Under the pieces are notes generated by a model that was not told the origin of the DNA, searched no databases, and saw only the letters and a list, made by a program, of their open reading frames with translations. Shown piece by piece: positions 12,720 through 17,358 of a DNA stretch of 17,358 nt (the stretch's first letter is position 1; every line of letters begins with the position of its first letter). The stretch is taken from contig CAVKTI010000048.1 of the NCBI GenBank assembly GCA_963659365.1, positions 1-17,358 of the forward strand, read 5' to 3'. This DNA is from W0P28-013 sp963659365. Its GTDB lineage: Bacteria > Bacteroidota > Bacteroidia > Bacteroidales > Paludibacteraceae. A program made the position numbers and the translations under genes.

Positions 12720-14387
12720 ATGGAACATAGCGTTCAGATTTTTTGCAAAAACGACCACCAATTTCACACTTATCGTTGCGGGTTGTCGCTGCTCGAAGTG
12801 TATGCCGACTTGAATATCCGCCTGAAATATCCTGTGGTGGCGGCGCGTGTCAATTACAAGGCCGAAGACCTCAATTTTGTGGTCTATAAGCCGAAAGATA
12901 TCGAGTTTATCGACGCCAGCACGCCATCGGGCTACCGCGTGTATATGCGCTCGCTCAGTTGCATTATGGCCAAGGCGTTGAACGACATCGACCCGACCGC
13001 CACACTGCGCATCGAACACCCCATTTGCCGCGGCTACTATTGCTGCATCAATGGGCGCGACAACAAAGTGGCACCCGAATTTATTGCGCGGCTGAAACAG
13101 CGCATGTGCGAGATTGTGGACGAAGATCTGCCTATCATTTCCGAAGAGAAACAGACGCCCACGGTCATCGAAATGTTTCGTCGTCGTGGCGAGGCCGATA
13201 AGGTCATTCTGCTCGAAACGCTGGGCGTGCCATACGCCCGATTTGTGCATATCGGCGATTTTGTCGATTACTACAATGGTGTGTTGGTGCCTTCGACGGG
13301 CTACATTCGCCTGTTCGACCTCGAAAGTTACGACAACGGCATTCTGTTGCGCGTTCCCGACCGCCAGCAGCCCGACCGCTTGGCCGAATACGAAGACCAA
13401 TCAAAAATGTTCGATGTTTTCAACGAATTTGTGCGCTGGAACCGCCTGATGGGCATTGCCACGGTGGGCGATTTCAACCGCCATGCGCAGTCGCAAAACA
13501 TCTACAACATGATAAAAGTGTCGGAAGCCCTGCACGAGCGCAAAATTGTGCAGATAGCCGACATGATCTACGCCCGACAGCCGCAAAGTCGTTTTGTGAT
13601 GATTGCTGGACCGTCGTCGTCGGGCAAGACCACGCTGAGCAAACGCCTCTCGGTGCAACTGATGGTGTCGGGACTGAAACCGCTCGTGCTTTCGCTCGAC
13701 AACTACTTTGTGAACCGCGAAGACACGCCGCGTGACGAAAACGGCGATTGGGATTTTGAGGACATTCACGCACTCGACCTCGACCTGCTCAATAGCCACC
13801 TCGAACTATTGCTCAAAGGCGAAGAGATAGAGTTGCCGTTTTTCAATTTCGAAGACGGGAAACGCTACTATCGTGGCGAAAAAATGCGCCTAAATCCCGA
13901 CAATGTGCTGTTGCTCGAGGGCATTCACGCACTCAATCCGTGCCTTACCACCTCCATTCCGCGCGAGGCGATGTTCAAAGTCTATGTTTCGACGCTCACC
14001 ACCATATCGCTCGACAACCACAACTGGATTCCGACCACCGACACGCGACTACTGCGCCGCATTGTGCGCGACTATCGCTTCCGTAACTACTCGGCGCGCG
14101 AAACCATAGCCCGAGCCGCCAGCGTGCGCCGTGGCGAAGAGAAGTGGATTTTCCCCTACGAAGAGCAAGCCGATGTGATGTTCAATTCGGCGCTGGTATT
14201 CGAACTGGCAGTGCTGAAGCGCCACGCCGAACCTATCTTGGCCGAAGTGCCAAAATCGTGCGAAGAGTACACCGAAGCACACCGACTTTTGAAATTTTTG
14301 CAATATTTTGTAACCATTCACGACCGCGAAATTCCGCCAACCTCGCTCCTACGCGAGTTCGTAGGTGGCAGCAGTTTCCGCTATTGA
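12720..14387 (+). CDS. Nucleoside kinase with TGS/ThrRS-like N-terminal region (uridine kinase-like)
   Basis: The 555-residue product combines two parts. The first about 230 residues resemble the TGS domain and second additional domain of threonyl-tRNA synthetase (CGLSLLEVYADLNI near 20-33, an RIEHPICRGYYCCINGRD stretch near 98-115). The second part is a uridine kinase/phosphoribulokinase-type P-loop kinase with GPSSSGKTT at 297-305, an LSLDNYFVNREDTPRDENG segment after it, and LLEGIHALNP. Bacteroidetes proteins of this layout are annotated as nucleoside kinases that phosphorylate uridine or cytidine for salvage. The role of the synthetase-like part is not known to me; an editing-type site is possible but unproven. 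The first ATG at 12720 gives the expected N-terminus. The P-type ATPase starts 25 bases after the stop, so they may be co-transcribed. Confidence 0.92.
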   Translation: MEHSVQIFCKNDHQFHTYRCGLSLLEVYADLNIRLKYPVVAARVNYKAEDLNFVVYKPKDIEFIDASTPSGYRVYMRSLSCIMAKALNDIDPTATLRIEHPICRGYYCCINGRDNKVAPEFIARLKQRMCEIVDEDLPIISEEKQTPTVIEMFRRRGEADKVILLETLGVPYARFVHIGDFVDYYNGVLVPSTGYIRLFDLESYDNGILLRVPDRQQPDRLAEYEDQSKMFDVFNEFVRWNRLMGIATVGDFNRHAQSQNIYNMIKVSEALHERKIVQIADMIYARQPQSRFVMIAGPSSSGKTTLSKRLSVQLMVSGLKPLVLSLDNYFVNREDTPRDENGDWDFEDIHALDLDLLNSHLELLLKGEEIELPFFNFEDGKRYYRGEKMRLNPDNVLLLEGIHALNPCLTTSIPREAMFKVYVSTLTTISLDNHNWIPTTDTRLLRRIVRDYRFRNYSARETIARAASVRRGEEKWIFPYEEQADVMFNSALVFELAVLKRHAEPILAEVPKSCEEYTEAHRLLKFLQYFVTIHDREIPPTSLLREFVGGSSFRY

Positions 14388-14412
14388 GCAGAAAAAACAG
14401 GCGAAAAACGCA

Positions 14413-16296
14413 ATGAAAACGAAATTGTGGCGTGTTGTGGCGGCGAGCGTGCTGCTGGCGGCGGCGGTGGTGGTCGAGAAGACGGCAAATCTAGCGGTGT
14501 GGCAACTGCTGTTGGTCTATCTGATGCCCTATCTTGTGGTCGGCTACGATGTGATTGCCGAGGCTGCCGAAGGGCTGCTGCAAGGCGAGGCGTTCAACGA
14601 GGATTTTCTGATGTGCGTGGCGACTATCGGCGCGCTCTGCATCGGTTTCCTGCCCGGTGCAGAAACGGAATTCCCCGAAGCGGTCTTCGTTATGCTCTTT
14701 TTTCAGGTGGGCGAACTGTTCGAAGATTACGCCGAAGGCAACAGCCGTAAATCGATTTCGACGCTGATGAACATACGCCCCGACACCGCCAATGTGGAGC
14801 GCAATGGGCAGGTAGAAACCGTTGCGCCCGCCCAAGTAACTATCGGCGAAACTATCGTGGTACGCCCCGGCGAGAAAATTCCGCTCGACGGCTACATCGT
14901 CGAAGGCACATCGAGCCTCAACACCGTGGCACTGACGGGCGAAAGCGCACCGCGCGATGTGAACACAGGCGACGATGTGGTGTCGGGTTGCGTGAACATT
15001 TCGGGACTGATTCGCGTGAAAGTGATGAAAAATTTCGGAGAATCGACCGCTTCGAAAATCATCGATTTGGTAGAAAACGCCAGCAGCAACAAGTCGAAAA
15101 GCGAAACTTTCATCGCCAAATTTGCGCACATCTACACGCCTATCGTGGTTTTTGCCGCTATTGCGCTGGCGTTTATTCCGCCATTTTTCGGCGCAAGTTA
15201 CATCGAATCGTTGCCTACATGGCTCAACCGCGCGCTCACATTTCTCGTGGTGTCGTGTCCGTGTGCGCTGGTCATCAGCGTGCCGCTCACCTTTTTTGGC
15301 GGTATCGGCGGTGCATCGCGCAACGGCATTCTCGTCAAAGGCGGCAACTATATGGACGCGCTGGCCAAAATTGGCGTGGTGGTGTTCGACAAGACTGGCA
15401 CGCTCACCAAAGGCGAATTTGGCGTTACGGCCGTTCACCCCGAATCGCTCGACGAGATGCAACTGCTGCACCTCGCCGCTCATGTCGAACATTTTTCGAC
15501 ACACCCGATAGCCGCTTCGTTGCGCGCCGCCTATCCTAACGAAAACGACCGCTGCAAAGTCGAAAATATCGAAGAGATTGCTGGAGAGGGCATTCGCGCC
15601 CAAGTGAACGGCAGCACCGTGTGCGTGGGCAATAGCAAAATGATGGACAATATCGGCGCAAAATGGCACCAGTGCCACAAGGTGGGCACTATCATTCATG
15701 TGGCGGTCGATGGCGTTTATGCGGGGCATATCGTTATTTCTGACAAAATCAAAGACGATGCCCAAGCCGCTATTGCCGCTCTGAAAGCGTTGGGTGTGCA
15801 GCGCACCGTGATGCTTACGGGCGACCGCACCGCAGTGGGCGAATCGGTAGCAAATACGCTCGGGCTCGACGAATTTCACGCCGAACTGCTGCCTGCCGAT
15901 AAGGTGGCACACATGGAACGCCTCATTCAGACGAAACCTCGAGGCACAACGCTTGCTTTTGTGGGCGACGGCATCAACGATGCGCCTGTGCTGGCGCGCG
16001 CCGATGTGGGCATCGCCATGGGCGGGCTTGGCGCCGACGCTGCCATCGAAGCCGCCGATGTGGTGCTGATGGACGACAAACCGTCGAAAATCGCCACCGC
16101 CATACGCATTGCGCGCCACACCGTGGCCATTGCCCGACAAAATGTTGGCTTTGCCATCGGCGTGAAACTGCTGGTACTGGCACTGGCGGGCGTTGGGCTC
16201 GCCACCATGTGGATGGCCGTTTTTGCCGATGTGGGCGTTACCGTGCTGGCTGTGTTGAACGCCATGCGCACGCTATCAGCAAAAAGTGGCGAATAA
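14413..16296 (+). CDS. Zn/Cd-type P1B heavy-metal ATPase without N-terminal metal-binding domain
   Basis: The 627-residue inner-membrane pump exports divalent metal ions using ATP. Landmarks are the actuator TGES (175-178), the metal site CPC (282-284), the phosphorylated Asp326 in DKTGTLT, an HPIAASL motif in the nucleotide-binding domain, and GDGINDAP (518-525). The closing membrane pair carries Lys585 (GVKLLVLAL) and Asp606 (FADVGVTVLAVLNAMR), which is the Zn/Cd/Pb (P1B-2, ZntA-like) signature. No N-terminal HMA domain or Cys/His-rich tail is visible: the first transmembrane segment starts within ten residues. I chose ATG 14413; a GTG at 14365 overlaps the kinase gene and adds a polar run. 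The downstream genes encode a DUF177 protein and L32. Confidence 0.93.
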   Translation: MKTKLWRVVAASVLLAAAVVVEKTANLAVWQLLLVYLMPYLVVGYDVIAEAAEGLLQGEAFNEDFLMCVATIGALCIGFLPGAETEFPEAVFVMLFFQVGELFEDYAEGNSRKSISTLMNIRPDTANVERNGQVETVAPAQVTIGETIVVRPGEKIPLDGYIVEGTSSLNTVALTGESAPRDVNTGDDVVSGCVNISGLIRVKVMKNFGESTASKIIDLVENASSNKSKSETFIAKFAHIYTPIVVFAAIALAFIPPFFGASYIESLPTWLNRALTFLVVSCPCALVISVPLTFFGGIGGASRNGILVKGGNYMDALAKIGVVVFDKTGTLTKGEFGVTAVHPESLDEMQLLHLAAHVEHFSTHPIAASLRAAYPNENDRCKVENIEEIAGEGIRAQVNGSTVCVGNSKMMDNIGAKWHQCHKVGTIIHVAVDGVYAGHIVISDKIKDDAQAAIAALKALGVQRTVMLTGDRTAVGESVANTLGLDEFHAELLPADKVAHMERLIQTKPRGTTLAFVGDGINDAPVLARADVGIAMGGLGADAAIEAADVVLMDDKPSKIATAIRIARHTVAIARQNVGFAIGVKLLVLALAGVGLATMWMAVFADVGVTVLAVLNAMRTLSAKSGE

Positions 16297-16472
16297 TCGC
16301 ATACCAATCCGAAAAAATCAGAAAATACACTTTGTCGATTACCGTTTTTGTGCCTCTATTTTGCTGATAATTAGCGCAAAGCAATCTTTTTCGACAAAAA
16401 ATAGAGCGCACATTTCCATTTGTCCGAAAAAAAGCGTAATTTTGCGCTGCATTTTGGAGTATAGTGCAGCGT
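16297..16472 (+). promoter_or_regulatory. Intergenic region with promoter for the DUF177-rpmF unit
   Basis: A TAATTTTG at 16437-16444 matches the -7 consensus and lies 28 bases before the DUF177 ATG. Candidate -33 sequences are TTTCC at 16413-16417 (19-nt spacer) or TTTG at 16419-16422 (14-nt spacer). Upstream are two crossed inverted repeats: TTTGTCGA (16331-16338) with TCGACAAA (16391-16398), and CTCTATTTT (16354-16362) with AAAATAGAG (16398-16406). Confidence 0.4.
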
Positions 16473-16988
16473 ATGGACACATTGAGCCAATTCGAACTCG
16501 CAGCGGAGCAGTTAAAGGCTGGAAATCAGCACTTTGAGTATGCGCTCGACAACGATTTTTTCGATGCACTCGACGAAACGGAGATACGCAAAGGCGCACT
16601 GAAAGCCGTTGTTGATACGCGAAAAGTGGGCGGACACATCGAACTGCACATCGCAATCGATGGCGAAGTAACGATACCGTGCAACCGCTGCCTCGACGAG
16701 ATGCAGCAGCCGATACACACCACCGACCGTTGGGAACTGTTTTTCGGCGAAAATGCCGCCACCGACGATGCGATTGTCGTCGCTGCCGACGCTGCAAGCA
16801 TCAACATTGCGTGGAATTTGTACGAGTGCATTGCGCTTGCTATTCCAATAGCGCATACGCACGCCAGCGGTCAGTGCAACGCCGAGATGATGGCCAAATT
16901 CGACGAATACGCCATCGACGAACAAGCAACGAGAATAGAGCCAGACCCGCGTTGGGACGCTCTAAAACATATTAGTACTAACAACTAA
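16473..16988 (+). CDS. DUF177 (YceD-like) protein
   Basis: The 171-residue product matches DUF177, a cytoplasmic family almost always encoded just before rpmF. In E. coli the homologue YceD has been linked to 23S rRNA accumulation; the exact role remains unclear. The signature CNRCLDEM (Cys70 and Cys73) follows a beta-rich N-terminal half. A WNLYECIALAIPIAH segment and a late Cys (HASGQC) complete the pattern, and the Cys residues could bind zinc. I prefer the ATG at 16473; a GTG at 16464 is in frame 9 bases upstream and sits close behind GGAG (16456-16459), so it cannot be excluded. rpmF starts 15 bases after the stop. Confidence 0.88.
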   Translation: MDTLSQFELAAEQLKAGNQHFEYALDNDFFDALDETEIRKGALKAVVDTRKVGGHIELHIAIDGEVTIPCNRCLDEMQQPIHTTDRWELFFGENAATDDAIVVAADAASINIAWNLYECIALAIPIAHTHASGQCNAEMMAKFDEYAIDEQATRIEPDPRWDALKHISTNN

Positions 16989-17003
16989 AAGTAGTTTTGT
17001 AAA

Positions 17004-17192
17004 ATGGCACATCCTAAACGAAAACATTCGAAACAGAGAACAGCCAAACGCCGCACGCACGATGTTGCAGTTGCGCCCACTTTGGCCGTTTGCTCCAACT
17101 GTGGCGCCACACACATCTATCACACCGTTTGCCCCGAATGCGGCTACTACCGCGGCAAACTGGCCATCGAGGTGAACGCAGTCGAAGCCTAA
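17004..17192 (+). CDS. rpmF: Ribosomal protein bL32
   Basis: The 62-residue product has the standard L32 N-terminus MAHPKRKHSKQRTAKRRTHD, rich in Lys/Arg for rRNA contact. It then carries a four-Cys zinc ribbon (Cys30, Cys33, Cys43, Cys46 in CSNCG and CPECG). It is therefore the zinc-dependent (C+) form. The DUF177 gene precedes it by 15 bases and a rho-independent terminator follows, so the DUF177-rpmF pair is a self-contained unit. Confidence 0.97.
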   Translation: MAHPKRKHSKQRTAKRRTHDVAVAPTLAVCSNCGATHIYHTVCPECGYYRGKLAIEVNAVEA

Positions 17193-17218
17193 TTCCCTGT
17201 CGAATTAAAACGAAAAAG

Positions 17219-17250
17219 AAATCCTTGCCTTTCGGGGCGAGGATTTTTTT
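17219..17250 (+). terminator. Rho-independent terminator after rpmF
   Basis: An 11-bp stem with one G-T pair (17219-17229 with 17236-17246) and a 6-nt loop is followed by a run of T residues (17244-17250). It lies 27 bases after the rpmF stop. Confidence 0.85.
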
Positions 17251-17308
17251 ATTGACGGATTTTCCCAAATCCACAAATAGGCTCACCCGATAAATCTAGG
17301 GGAGAGTT

Positions 17309-17338
17309 TTTGTTTTTGAGATAAAAGTCCTACCTTTG
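17309..17338 (+). promoter_or_regulatory. Promoter for the gene entering at the right edge
   Basis: TTTG (17309-17312), an 18-nt spacer and TACCTTTG (17331-17338) give the best Bacteroidetes promoter in the window. An ATG follows at 17343, only five bases after the -7 element, beginning Met-Asn-Asn-Gln before the window ends. Either the mRNA is leaderless or the real start lies outside. In many Bacteroidetes fabH comes next, but nothing here confirms it. Confidence 0.6.
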
Positions 17339-17358
17339 TTGCATGAATAATCAAGGAC

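Noticed and set aside
12660..13400. A 246-codon minus-strand frame opposite the nucleoside kinase
   Set aside because: No start context or domain; the plus strand encodes a full-length kinase with P-loop.
14491..16140. A 549-codon open frame on the minus strand opposite the P-type ATPase
   Set aside because: It is His/Ala/Val-rich with no domain signature and is an antisense by-product of the codon use of the ATPase, which has all catalytic motifs.

Overview
The window looks like chromosomal DNA from a member of the Bacteroidota, most likely the order Bacteroidales. The gene families point there: a BT_3928-like DoxX/thioredoxin-like fusion behind a DUF1599 protein, a TGS-containing nucleoside kinase, RhuM, a stand-alone LytTR regulator, and a DUF177-rpmF pair. 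So do promoter-like sequences of the Bacteroidetes type (TAnnTTTG). Genes are moderately GC-rich with compact spacing, while the first 0.8 kb is very AT-rich.

Layout. Bases 1-827 hold no intact gene. They contain an AT-rich flank with a hairpin and a 534-bp decayed insertion sequence: perfect 16-bp terminal inverted repeats around a truncated IS982-like transposase. tpiA (828-1583, +) follows. The block 8071 to 1749 is all on the minus strand. In transcription order it holds a TolC/HlyD/EmrB-type tripartite efflux operon, a RhuM-family gene, and a LytTR regulator overlapping a membrane-anchored phosphodiester-glycosidase-like protein. The RhuM gene is bracketed by two 38-bp direct repeats, each carrying a promoter-like sequence. 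A second minus-strand block runs 12449 to 8737: a Na/Pi symporter with a PhoU-like tail, a DUF1599 protein and the DoxX fusion. Divergent from it on the plus strand are a nucleoside kinase, a Zn/Cd-type P1B ATPase, the DUF177 protein and ribosomal protein L32, ending in a clear rho-independent terminator.

Most of the genes are ordinary. The unusual content lies between them. Three genes (tpiA, the DoxX fusion, the Na/Pi symporter) are followed by purine-rich, short-period word repeats that run from near the stop codon into a palindrome beginning TAGGGACGC and ending GCGTCC. A fourth copy with an 18-bp tandem array lies at 8347-8476. A 45-bp stretch recurs inverted 7 kb apart. I see no standard annotation for this modular repeat family, and it is the best candidate here for something undescribed.

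A second candidate is the leader of the efflux operon. A promoter-like TACCTTTG at 8335-8328 is followed about 190 nt later by a strong terminator hairpin, still about 59 nt before the tolC-like start codon. This suggests either an attenuated leader or a small RNA. All functional statements rest on reading translated sequence by eye; no database search was run.
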